A program made the translations under genes and the position numbers. A stretch of DNA of 64,000 nt from Anaerobacterium chartisolvens (GTDB lineage: Bacteria > Bacillota > Clostridia > Acetivibrionales > DSM-27016): assembly GCF_003337415.1 (NCBI RefSeq), contig NZ_QPJT01000013.1:62001-126000 (forward strand). The letters run 5' to 3'. Below, one piece after another: positions 7,939 to 16,178 of the stretch. The notes beneath the pieces are model-generated. The model ran no database searches and had not been told where the DNA came from. It worked only from the letters and a program-made list of their open reading frames with translations. Positions within the stretch are counted from its first letter, which is position 1. Each line of letters opens with the position of its first letter.

Positions 7939-9801
7939 TTACTTAAAAGCATTCTTCTGTATGATTATATCGGAAATTTTGAGCTGATCCTGATACTGTT
8001 CCAGTTCATCATCATATCTGCCATGCTCTGCAGGCTGGCCCGTTTGGATATCGTAGATTGTCTCATCCTTACTCCAATAAATGTAGCGGTCGGTAATTAC
8101 CGAGCTGTTTCTCAGCACAGCATATCCCTTATCGGTATTTAACAGATCCTTGCCCATAGCAAACGGTGCTTCGAAGCCCATCAAATTGGCTATGGTGGGA
8201 AGTATGTCAATCTGGCCAGAGACAGTGTTGTCGGTTTGTCCGTTTTTCAGGCCGGGATAGTGTATTATAAATGGAACCTTTTGCAGCTTTGCCCACTCAA
8301 AGCTGTTGTTTTTAACACCCATGAATTTCATCAGGTCATTTCCTCCCTCCAGTCTGGGTATCCCGTAATGATCTCCATATAGCAGCAAAAGAGTGTCGTC
8401 ATACAGTCCCCGTGCCTTTAGCTGCTCTATCAATATGCCTATGCAGGCATCCGCATAATTCTGGCCCTTTATATAGTTTCCAAGAAATGTCCCCTCAAAC
8501 TCTCCCACATCAAAGTCGTAATTTTCATAATCATCAAAGGGATAATGACAGGACAGCGTTACCAGAAAGCTGTAAAAGGGCTTGCTTGTGTCGGTTTTAT
8601 CGAGGGCCTGTGTGAACATTCCGGCATCGCTTAAGCCCCAGCCCGTTTTTTCACCGGGCTCAAAATCATCCCTGCTGTAAAAGGCATCAAATCCTATAGC
8701 CCTATATGCCGTTGACCTGTTCCAGTAGCTGGGGTCGTATGCGTGATAGGATGCCGAGGTATAGCCCTGTGCTTTAAGAAGGTTGGGGAGTGAAAGATAG
8801 GTATTTGAAGGGTATCTGAAATACACGGCTCCTTCCTTCAACGGGTACAGTGAGGTATTGGCGAGAAACTCCGCATCGGAGGTTTTTCCTCCGGCAGCCT
8901 GAAAATAGAAGTTGTCAAAATAGAGGCTGTCCTTTATCAGACTGTTCAAGTTGGGGGTGATTTCTTTTCCCTCTATCGTCTTGTTAATCAAAAACTCCTG
9001 CAAAGCCTCACTCTGAACCATTATGATGCTTTTGCCCCTTGCAAAGCCGTTGAAATCAGTGCCCTGCGGTTCCCTGCTGCTGAAAAATTCGTCTATTGCA
9101 GCCCGTTCCTCTTGAGACACAGAGCGGCTTGTGAGGATGTTTTCCTTTATAAAGCTTTTGGTGTCCTCTGCATGGTAATAGAGTATGCCCAGACGGACAG
9201 CAATATAATTTTTATCAAAGGAGAAGATGTCTTTATGTGTGTTTGCATATACAACACCGAAGGACGCCACACCAATTAAAAAGAGGGCCATAAAGATTAC
9301 CAGCCTTTTTAGCTTGTTAAAGCCTAAAAGCCTGTCCCTTTTTAATATTAATGCGCCTGCCAGCAAAAATGGAAGGTCTAAGACAAATATAATGTCCTTT
9401 TGCCTTATAAGATTTGTGATGCTGTCCCCAAGAGGCCCCACAAGGCCGATTTGCTGCAACACAGGTATTGTAATTGGGTTATTGTAATAGCGGAAGTATA
9501 AGGTGTCGGCGATAATTACCGTGGACAAAATAATGTTGACAATTAATAGTACCCATAGCCTCTTTTTATTGAACAGCAGAAAAATAAAGGACGCAATTAT
9601 TAAAATAACTCCTATTGTAGATATAACCATTTTAACATTGAGCACATGTGAAAACGGCGGTATGTTTAATCTGGTGGTAAACTGAAAATAGAAGCATTTA
9701 AGTGTCAAGGCTGTTAAAAACGCCAGATAGAAAAGAAGCTCAATAAAGGTATAGCCTTTAGAAAGCATGGTTTTTTTAAAAACATCAATATTTGGTAACA
9801 A
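7939..9801 (-). CDS. LTA synthase family protein (sulfatase-fold glycerol-phosphate transferase)
   Basis: A 620-residue protein. About five membrane segments occupy residues 15-190, then an extracellular sulfatase-fold domain follows. Key residues are Glu265 (MVQSEAL), the nucleophile Thr307 (GGKTSDAEF) and the metal-binding DH in LLYGDHYGIPR. Such enzymes build polyglycerolphosphate lipoteichoic acid from phosphatidylglycerol, or transfer related phospho-glycerol groups. Start TTG 9801 is preceded by GGGGGG at 7 bases; ATG at codon 12 is an alternative. It lies 150 bases downstream of gatD with its own extended -10 promoter. The length fits LtaS/YfnI/YqgS types, but I cannot tell synthase from primase. 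Confidence 0.87.
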   Translation of the reverse strand: MLPNIDVFKKTMLSKGYTFIELLFYLAFLTALTLKCFYFQFTTRLNIPPFSHVLNVKMVISTIGVILIIASFIFLLFNKKRLWVLLIVNIILSTVIIADTLYFRYYNNPITIPVLQQIGLVGPLGDSITNLIRQKDIIFVLDLPFLLAGALILKRDRLLGFNKLKRLVIFMALFLIGVASFGVVYANTHKDIFSFDKNYIAVRLGILYYHAEDTKSFIKENILTSRSVSQEERAAIDEFFSSREPQGTDFNGFARGKSIIMVQSEALQEFLINKTIEGKEITPNLNSLIKDSLYFDNFYFQAAGGKTSDAEFLANTSLYPLKEGAVYFRYPSNTYLSLPNLLKAQGYTSASYHAYDPSYWNRSTAYRAIGFDAFYSRDDFEPGEKTGWGLSDAGMFTQALDKTDTSKPFYSFLVTLSCHYPFDDYENYDFDVGEFEGTFLGNYIKGQNYADACIGILIEQLKARGLYDDTLLLLYGDHYGIPRLEGGNDLMKFMGVKNNSFEWAKLQKVPFIIHYPGLKNGQTDNTVSGQIDILPTIANLMGFEAPFAMGKDLLNTDKGYAVLRNSSVITDRYIYWSKDETIYDIQTGQPAEHGRYDDELEQYQDQLKISDIIIQKNAFK

Positions 9802-9892
9802 TTGAAGCCCCCCGATTTTTAAATATTATATTCAAACTGGAATTATGCTGAATTATTTATGCAATATGATTTTTGAATTATTCTTATGTAAT

Positions 9893-9921
9893 ATTATATC
9901 AGAAATATTTAGCTTTCGATT
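9893..9921 (-). promoter_or_regulatory. Extended -10 promoter of LTA-synthase gene
   Basis: On the minus strand TGATATAATATTAC (-10 at 9898-9893) is an extended -10 of the same style as the other promoters in this window; the -35 box at 9921-9916 is weak. Confidence 0.5.
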
Positions 9922-9953
9922 ATGCAAAATGAATTGTTAATATAAATTTTATA

Positions 9954-10700
9954 CTATCCTGTTATTACACTTATCATACTGTTGTGCGCCAGAGTTTCCA
10001 ATTCATCGTTCAGCGGCTGAAGGGACACGAAATCCTTATATTTTTCTTTCAGAGCTATTGTTATCAGATGATCCGACAATGCAGGGTTTTTAGGAAGAAG
10101 GCTTCCGTGGGAGTAAGAGCAAAAGGTGTTTTTGTATATGGCGCCTTCGCATGAATCCTCTCCATTATTGCCATAGCCCTTTATAACAGTGCCGAGGGGC
10201 TTTACCTCACGCCCTAAATATGTTCTGCCCGAATGATTTTCAAACCCTACTACCTGTCCCGAGCAAAGCTCCGATTTCAGAAATTCGCATTCGAATACAA
10301 TATTTCCAATCATTCTTTTTTCACCTCCTATTGTCCAGAGATCTAAAGCACCTAGGAATTCGATTTCCTTCCCGTCCCATGTCTTATAATATTTCCCCAG
10401 AAGCTGGTACCCTCCGCATATGGTAAGCACAACCTTATTGTTTTGGATTGCATTTTTAATTTCAGTGCCTTTGTTTTTCAAAAGGTCATGCTGTATTATT
10501 TCCTGCTCATAATCCTGTCCGCCTCCCAAAAAGATAATATCATAATTCTCACAAGAGAAGCTGTCTCCAAGAGTTACACTATGTATATTGGCCCTAATTC
10601 CTCTCCATTGGCATCTTCTGGCAAGAGTAATTACATTTCCTCTGTCTCCGTAAATATTTAATAGATCGGGGTACATATGACATATGTTTATTTCATACAT
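9954..10700 (-). CDS. gatD: Lipid II isoglutaminyl synthase glutaminase subunit GatD
   Basis: A 248-residue CobB/CobQ-type class I glutamine amidotransferase domain. The nucleophile is Cys95 in LTICGGYQLLG and the catalytic His198 is in SYSHGSLLPKNP. It would supply ammonia from glutamine to MurT for amidating the alpha-carboxyl of D-Glu in lipid II. Start ATG 10700 with AAGGAG 7 bases upstream. It lies 26 bases downstream of murT in the same minus-strand operon, the usual arrangement of this two-subunit enzyme. Confidence 0.93.
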   Translation of the reverse strand: MYEINICHMYPDLLNIYGDRGNVITLARRCQWRGIRANIHSVTLGDSFSCENYDIIFLGGGQDYEQEIIQHDLLKNKGTEIKNAIQNNKVVLTICGGYQLLGKYYKTWDGKEIEFLGALDLWTIGGEKRMIGNIVFECEFLKSELCSGQVVGFENHSGRTYLGREVKPLGTVIKGYGNNGEDSCEGAIYKNTFCSYSHGSLLPKNPALSDHLITIALKEKYKDFVSLQPLNDELETLAHNSMISVITG

Positions 10701-10726
10701 GTTTTAATTCTCCTTATTTAATATCT

Positions 10727-12130
10727 CTATTTCCAGAATTCCCTGAGGTTGAATTTTTGCTTTAGCACCCTTCTGATTCCCAGCATTGCGGTATAGGTGG
10801 GAAGGATATAAAGGCTGTGTCCTTCGGGTGTCCGTAAAAGGCCCTCCCTCAAAAGCTCCTCATAGTCGTGCAATATCTTAATTTTATCGGTGTATACTCC
10901 GGCATATTTCAGCCTTACCGCCATATCCTCAGCCCTTGTTCCAGAGGTATAGACATTGCACAGCCTGTCCTGAATGTCTTGCAATGCTTCAAAATCGACA
11001 TCCCAAAGCCAGGAAACATCAGTACCGTCAGCCAGCCTGTCATTAATGAGGATTGCCAGAGAAATGCTTTGCTCCTCTGTCAGAAGATAGTTGATAACCT
11101 GATTAAACCCCGCAGGGTTTTTTACCAGAATAAGCTTTATTTGCTTTCCGTTTGATTTTATTGTCTCCATTCTGCCAAAGCCGCACTCAAAATTCTCCAA
11201 AGCCGTCGAAATGCTTTCGTGGGGTATTCCCATAAGGCTTCCAACTGCTATCGCGGAAAGAGAATTATATATGTTGTACAGCCCGGGAAGGTTGATTTTG
11301 GCGCAATACATGTTGTCCTGAGAGAAATCCGCGGCATTGTCCATTGTGTATTTAATGCTTGAATAGGAGCTGGTCAGCTTGTCTATGCCTGTACAGGTTA
11401 TTTGTGTATCGGGCCTTTGGTAGCCGCAGCCGGGACAATGAAATCCCCCAAGGTGTCCATAGGTTCTGTAGGAGTATTCATATCTTGTTTTACAGTATAT
11501 GCAGAAAGCGGCATCGGAATTTGAGGACTTATCGGAGTAATTGAAGGCATTGCTGTCCACCCCGTAATAAACGGCGGGACGGAGGCTGTCTTTTCCCAAT
11601 GAAGCACAAAGGGAGTCATCTGCGTTAAGTATAAGCTTTACAAAGGGAGATTTATCTATGCCCGCCTTGACCTTCTTTAATGTGGAGTAGAGCTCGCCGT
11701 ATCTGTCCAGCTGATCCCTGAAAAAATTGGTAATTACAAGTATATTTGGCTGAAGATGATCCGTCATTTTATTGAAGGCAGCTTCATCTATCTCTATCAG
11801 GGCGTTTTTGACATTGCTTTTACCCATAAGATCCACATTCTCTATAAACGTTGTAGTAATTCCGTCTACGAGATTTGCACCGGATTTATTGGTAATATGG
11901 GAAATATTATTCTCACTCAGCATCCGGCTTATTATGCGCGTGGCTGTGGTTTTTCCATTGGTACCGGTAACCATAATTGTATTAAAATCTTTGGTTATTT
12001 CCTTTATGACATCAGGATAAAGCTTTCTTGCAATTTCTCCCGGAAGGCTGGTGCCCCCCCATTTAACAAGCCTGCAGGCTTTGATTATAATTTTGGAAAC
12101 AGCTATTGTAAAAATAAGTCTAATATTCAT
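10727..12130 (-). CDS. murT: Lipid II isoglutaminyl synthase subunit MurT (Mur ligase family, DUF1727)
   Basis: A 467-residue Mur-ligase-like subunit. The ATP loop is VTGTNGKTTATR at about 54-65. A zinc-ribbon insert with Cys pairs (CIYC and CPGCGY near residues 205-230) is typical of MurT, and the C-terminal DUF1727 region holds NPAGFNQV and LINDRLADGTDVSW. It activates the D-Glu carboxyl of lipid II and uses ammonia from GatD. I place the start at ATG 12130 because AGGAG sits 7 bases upstream; in-frame codons continue 8 further upstream without a ribosome site. Confidence 0.93.
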   Translation of the reverse strand: MNIRLIFTIAVSKIIIKACRLVKWGGTSLPGEIARKLYPDVIKEITKDFNTIMVTGTNGKTTATRIISRMLSENNISHITNKSGANLVDGITTTFIENVDLMGKSNVKNALIEIDEAAFNKMTDHLQPNILVITNFFRDQLDRYGELYSTLKKVKAGIDKSPFVKLILNADDSLCASLGKDSLRPAVYYGVDSNAFNYSDKSSNSDAAFCIYCKTRYEYSYRTYGHLGGFHCPGCGYQRPDTQITCTGIDKLTSSYSSIKYTMDNAADFSQDNMYCAKINLPGLYNIYNSLSAIAVGSLMGIPHESISTALENFECGFGRMETIKSNGKQIKLILVKNPAGFNQVINYLLTEEQSISLAILINDRLADGTDVSWLWDVDFEALQDIQDRLCNVYTSGTRAEDMAVRLKYAGVYTDKIKILHDYEELLREGLLRTPEGHSLYILPTYTAMLGIRRVLKQKFNLREFWK

Positions 12131-12254
12131 ACACACTCCTGATTTCATAAGCATATGTGAGACAATTTGTACGAGGTTTAAATTACATTAGATTATAGCA
12201 CATTGTGGATCGTTTATACATATATATTTTTTGATTTAACATTACAGATATATA
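12131..12254. other. Divergent intergenic region, murT side
   Basis: Separates the minus-strand murT-gatD operon from the plus-strand island. AT-rich, without a frame. The promoter of murT should lie here, but I cannot point to a convincing pair of boxes. Confidence 0.4.
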
Positions 12255-12445
12255 GGATGCGATAAAGATTTTACAAACATAGAGGATATAATTGCTTACA
12301 GAAATTTTTAATAGCAACGAAAAGACGCCTTGCGGGGAAATGTCTCACGGGTCTGTCATCAGGCGCTTTTCTTAGATGTATTCCTTACGGGTCAAAAAAA
12401 TTTCTTCCATCAAGTTATATCCTCCATATAAAATCTTTATCGCTA
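12255..12445 (+). repeat. 191-bp structured repeat, copy 1
   Basis: The ends form a long stem: GCGATAAAGATTTTA pairs with TAAAATCTTTATCGC and GAGGATATA pairs with TATATCCTC. Inside is a second hairpin GAAAAGACGCCT / AGGCGCTTTTC. The same 191-bp unit occurs in the same orientation at 18376-18566 with six differences. Four of these fall in the terminal stem: one is a fully compensated pair (G-C here, A-T there), and two A-C mismatches here are G-C pairs there. No reading frame. It could be a MITE-like element or a structured RNA/regulatory unit. Confidence 0.85.
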
Positions 12446-12483
12446 CATATATAATTCGTTTAAAAATGTAAATACTTTATGAC

Positions 12484-12512
12484 TTGTTTAAAAAAACAGA
12501 AAATGGTATAAT
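12484..12512 (+). promoter_or_regulatory. Sigma-A-type promoter of the accessory island
   Basis: TTGTTT at 12484-12489, a 17-bp spacer and TATAAT at 12507-12512 preceded by TG(G), i.e. also an extended -10. It lies 63-102 bases ahead of the first island gene and just after the repeat copy, so the island is not dependent on upstream transcription. Confidence 0.8.
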
Positions 12513-12574
12513 TTTCTTAAAAATAAATGAAGCCTTAAAAAGCGTGCATAAAGCCATATTTTACTGTATAAGAA

Positions 12575-13939
12575 GTGTCAATGCCTGCGAAAGGGGTAAA
12601 AATAATAAACATAATGAGTAAAAAGCTGCAAAATCTTTTAACATCTGTTGGAATAACCGCGGGTCTTATTATATTATCAGTATATAATTGGAATTCCATA
12701 TGCTTTTATTTTTTAATAGCAATGTGCATACTGCTGTGCATAAGGACTTCCTATCTTGGAAGCAGAGGCATGAGTGTACTGAATAATCTTCCGATTTTTG
12801 TGTTTTATTTTGGATTGGGACTGATAATAGTTTTTATGCCTGACATGCTTGCAAACAAAAATACCGATTTTTCTCAAGCAGTAGCTAAGGTAAGAAATAT
12901 TAGCCCCGATGCCGCGAAACAATTCGGAATTACAGCCGCTTGCTGTATTCTTTTAAATGTCGTAGTGAAAATCATAGGAAAGAAAAAAATTACTGCTATA
13001 GCCAATACATTATGTATAACGGCATTTTTTTCGCTGCTGCTGCATTATGTGAGCTGGTATAGGAGTGCGTTCATTATACTTGCGGCTATAAGTATTGCGG
13101 CATGTGTGAGCATTGCCTTATGCCCGGACAGGTGCGGCTTGGGGAGGTTTGTTTACGGTGCATTTTTCAGCGGACTGCTGACGGTTTTTGTATTCGTGCT
13201 TGCGGGGGATTATCTGGTTGCGGCAGGTAATTATCTTCCCCATGCAGGAGGTAATATGACAACGACATTCTTTGGATCTGCTATTTCGGCGATAAGCGGC
13301 AATTTTTTAAATGGCTGGTGGAGCGTGGGAATTCTGGCGGCAATAGCTGCCGCTGCAATACCTGTGCTTTTACATATTGATGATGAAACGGTGAGCAATA
13401 TAGTATGCAGTACAATTCTCTTTGCTTTTTTTTGCAGAGTACTGCTTTTTGCGGGATGGAGCTGGATTGTCTTTACTGTTTATGCAATAGCGCAAATAGT
13501 TGCCTGCTATTTAAGCATAGACGATTGCGATCATCCGTGGGAAAACCTCAGCATATTGCTTCAGGGAGCAATTGGTGCTGTATTACTGGGGATTTTAGTG
13601 CTTATAAGGAATTTCAATGCGTTTATTGAAAGCTGGTGGAGCCTCACTGCGGTTGGAGTTCTGCTGGCGGCCTTTCTTATAGCAGCAAAAATCCTTAATT
13701 ACGGCGAAATTAAAAAGATATGCATAGATGTGGCTATTGTACTTTTATTTATGGACGTACTGAGACATCTTGAGTGGGACTGGCTGGCCTTTGGGGTGCT
13801 GGTTGTGATGGGATTGTGGTCTGTGGCTGTTAATATAAATTATGGCTTATTGGCTTCTAAAAAACTGGTATACTACGCGACGATGATTTTTATGTGTGTG
13901 CTTGCGGTAGCACCGGCGTGGGTGGGGATAGGAGGGTGA
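12575..13939 (+). CDS. Polytopic membrane protein of the TerY-like island, unknown function
   Basis: Up to 454 residues with about 12-13 hydrophobic segments spread over the whole length and short polar loops, several carrying Trp-rich turns (NGWWSVG, FAGWSWIVF, HLEWDWLAFG). I do not recognise the family, and there is no transporter signature I can name. Start is uncertain: GTG 12575 opens the frame, ATG 12614 is an alternative, and neither has a good ribosome site (AAAGGGG lies between them). It is the first gene after the promoter at 12484 and ends 8 bases before the HExxH gene. Together with the two ATPase genes downstream it may be the membrane platform of the system; that is inference from context. 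Confidence 0.7.
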   Translation: MSMPAKGVKIINIMSKKLQNLLTSVGITAGLIILSVYNWNSICFYFLIAMCILLCIRTSYLGSRGMSVLNNLPIFVFYFGLGLIIVFMPDMLANKNTDFSQAVAKVRNISPDAAKQFGITAACCILLNVVVKIIGKKKITAIANTLCITAFFSLLLHYVSWYRSAFIILAAISIAACVSIALCPDRCGLGRFVYGAFFSGLLTVFVFVLAGDYLVAAGNYLPHAGGNMTTTFFGSAISAISGNFLNGWWSVGILAAIAAAAIPVLLHIDDETVSNIVCSTILFAFFCRVLLFAGWSWIVFTVYAIAQIVACYLSIDDCDHPWENLSILLQGAIGAVLLGILVLIRNFNAFIESWWSLTAVGVLLAAFLIAAKILNYGEIKKICIDVAIVLLFMDVLRHLEWDWLAFGVLVVMGLWSVAVNINYGLLASKKLVYYATMIFMCVLAVAPAWVGIGG

Positions 13940-13947
13940 CTTAGTCC

Positions 13948-14655
13948 ATGACATATAACGAAAGCCTGAAATGCTTCCAGCAAAGCAGGTGGGAGAGCTT
14001 AAGCGTTGAGGAAAAGGCCGAGGCGATGCAGGCAATGGAAAATGAAATGGCTTTAAGATCCGGCAGGGAACCGTGCAAGGTACACATTAGCCGCGAATGG
14101 TGTGATGATGATAAGCTGGGGGTTTATGACTGTGAGAGCCGCACAATTCAAGTTAACGGGTGGCAGCTCGAGAATTTGTCCCTGCACGGAAACGAAGCGG
14201 ACAGCCATTTAGAGACAATATTGCATGAGGGCAGACATGCCTATCAGTACGACGCAGTAACAGGCAAAATAGATCATCCCGACAAGCAAGAGGTCGAAGT
14301 GTGGACTGAAAATATGAAGGAAGAGAATTGTGTTCAGCCGGGGCCGGGCAATGAGGATGCATATAACAACCAGCCCATTGAAAGGGATGCAAATGATTTT
14401 GCACAGGAGACTATGCGGCAGGTAAAAGAGGAAATGAAGCAGGCAAACGGTGAAAGCTTGGATGAGGGCAGCGGTGGAGGCGACTTTAAAAGCCGGTGGA
14501 GCTGTTTTACGGAAAAATTGGGAGGGCTTTTAGGCGGCGGTGAGGACAATTCCCACAGCCGGGGGAACGGCGAGGAAGCGGCAGGCTCCGAGGCGCATTC
14601 CCAAGAGACGGATGGAGGACATGGTCAAGATGAGGGTCAAGGGATGGAAAGATAA
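13948..14655 (+). CDS. HExxH-motif protein with acidic low-complexity tail
   Basis: A 235-residue soluble protein of no family I can name. Residues 90-100 read TILHEGRHAYQ, which fits the zinc-peptidase pattern HExxH (His93, Glu94, His97). A likely third ligand region further on is rich in Glu/Asp (NQPIERDANDFAQE). From about residue 165 the sequence is Gly/Glu/Ser/His-rich and probably disordered. No signal peptide. ATG 13948 follows GGAGG by 12 bases, and the gap to the next gene is 15 bases, so it is in the island operon. It may be a protease or a structural domain that kept the motif; activity is not established. Confidence 0.75.
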   Translation: MTYNESLKCFQQSRWESLSVEEKAEAMQAMENEMALRSGREPCKVHISREWCDDDKLGVYDCESRTIQVNGWQLENLSLHGNEADSHLETILHEGRHAYQYDAVTGKIDHPDKQEVEVWTENMKEENCVQPGPGNEDAYNNQPIERDANDFAQETMRQVKEEMKQANGESLDEGSGGGDFKSRWSCFTEKLGGLLGGGEDNSHSRGNGEEAAGSEAHSQETDGGHGQDEGQGMER

Positions 14656-14670
14656 AAAGGGGGCATTTAA

Positions 14671-15990
14671 ATGAAGCCTGCCTTCAGTGTTTTGTACGGC
14701 AGCAGCGTGTCAAGAAACAATGCACCGGTGCTTTTAAGCAGCCCGGGAGTTACACTTAGGGGGCTTCACCAAGCGGGGAGGGTGTCGCTGACTGTTGACG
14801 ATGCCATACTCAGCAAGCATATGCTTATGGTGGGAGGCACGGGAAGCGGAAAGACAAATTTGTTCTACCATTTTGTGTCACAGCTCAGGGAAAGAATGAC
14901 GGATGAGGACGTAATGATTATTTTTGATACAAAAGGGGACTTTTACTCCAGGTTTTATAGGCAGGGCGACCTGCTGGTGGGAAACTCCTCCCAGTATAAG
15001 GGGGTTACGGGGTACTGGAATATTTTTAAGGAGATTGTTGCGGACGGCTGGGACGACAAAGAGATAACGCTCAATGCACAGGAGATAGCGCGGGCCCTTT
15101 TCCATGAACGGGCTCAGAAGACAAATCAGATATTTTTTCCTAAATCAGCTATGGATATTTTTGCCGCCGTTCTAATATGCTTCGTCAGAATGGCAAGGGA
15201 GGATCCGGCTTTTAAAAGGAACAGCCTCTATAACGACATACTGAAGTATTTTTTTGATACGTCGACAATTAAAGTCTACACAGACCTGCTCGGCAGATAT
15301 GACGATCTCAAATCGGTGCTTACATATATAAAGGGAGGAGAAAACAGCGCACAGTCACAGGGGGTGCTTTCGGAGCTGTACTCTGTAGTAAGGGAAATTT
15401 TCATAGGAGTATTTGCGGGGAAGGGAGGGCTTTCAGCGAGGGATACGGTGAGAAGCAAGGGCAGAAGGGTAATGTTTGTTGAGTATGATTTAAGCATAGG
15501 TAGTATTCTCACCCCCGTTTACAGACTGCTTTTTGATCTGGCTCTCAAGGAGGCTCTCGGAAGGAATAAGACTCAGGGAAATGTATACCTGATTATTGAT
15601 GAGTTTAAGCTGCTGCCGTATTTGCAGCACATTGACGACGGTGTTAATTTCGGGCGGAGTCTTGGAGTAAAAATAATTGCCGGACTGCAAAGCATAGAGC
15701 AATTGTATGAGATTTATGGAAGGGAAAAGGGAAGGAATATTGCGGCGGGCTTTTCATCAATATTTGCGTTCAGGGCAAACGATGCCGCGACAAGAGAGTT
15801 TGTAAGCAACCTGTTTGGTAAAAATATTCTGCTTGAGCAGTTTCAGATGACCGACAGAAGCATAAGGGAGGAAAAGAGGAGCGGTTATGTGGTGGAGGAC
15901 TGGGATATGCTTGATTTAAGGCTTGGAGAGGCAATAGTGGGGCTGCCGTTTACTCCTCCTTTTAAAATGCTGTTTGATGAATATAAATAG
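14671..15990 (+). CDS. VirD4/TraG/HerA-like P-loop ATPase
   Basis: A 439-residue ATPase. Walker A is GGTGSGKT at 55-62 (context KHMLMVGGTGSGKTNLF), Walker B is YLIIDEF near 307-313, and the strand after Walker A carries MIIFDTKGDF, as in the coupling-protein/DNA-pump class. It lacks an N-terminal membrane anchor. The C-terminal end (GEAIVGLPFTPPFKMLF) matches the usual final strand of TraG/TraD-like proteins. ATG 14671 with AAGGGGG at 8 bases. Expected role: ring-forming motor acting on DNA or protein substrates. The degenerate sister protein encoded 189 bases downstream probably works with it. Confidence 0.8.
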   Translation: MKPAFSVLYGSSVSRNNAPVLLSSPGVTLRGLHQAGRVSLTVDDAILSKHMLMVGGTGSGKTNLFYHFVSQLRERMTDEDVMIIFDTKGDFYSRFYRQGDLLVGNSSQYKGVTGYWNIFKEIVADGWDDKEITLNAQEIARALFHERAQKTNQIFFPKSAMDIFAAVLICFVRMAREDPAFKRNSLYNDILKYFFDTSTIKVYTDLLGRYDDLKSVLTYIKGGENSAQSQGVLSELYSVVREIFIGVFAGKGGLSARDTVRSKGRRVMFVEYDLSIGSILTPVYRLLFDLALKEALGRNKTQGNVYLIIDEFKLLPYLQHIDDGVNFGRSLGVKIIAGLQSIEQLYEIYGREKGRNIAAGFSSIFAFRANDAATREFVSNLFGKNILLEQFQMTDRSIREEKRSGYVVEDWDMLDLRLGEAIVGLPFTPPFKMLFDEYK

Positions 15991-16020
15991 TTGCGGGCAA
16001 TAGCTGTATTATTAAAGACA

Positions 16021-16128
16021 CTATATAAATTAGGCTTTTGCATATGGGATAACGGAGGATGTAAAATAATATCCTTCCGGAAATTATTTTACATCCTTTT
16101 TAGATAGTTTGCATCTTAATTTATATAG
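16021..16128 (+). repeat. 108-bp palindromic element between the two ATPase genes
   Basis: Outer arms CTATATAAATTAGG...GCA and TGC...CTTAATTTATATAG are imperfect inverted repeats. The centre is a perfect 14-bp inverted repeat GGATGTAAAATAAT (16057-16070) with its complement at 16083-16096. The right arm recurs at 18580-18606. It could also lower read-through inside the operon. Confidence 0.75.
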
Positions 16129-16178
16129 ATTATGCACAGAGCCTTAAGCCAAGGGCTCTTGCAGGAAAGGGAATCACA

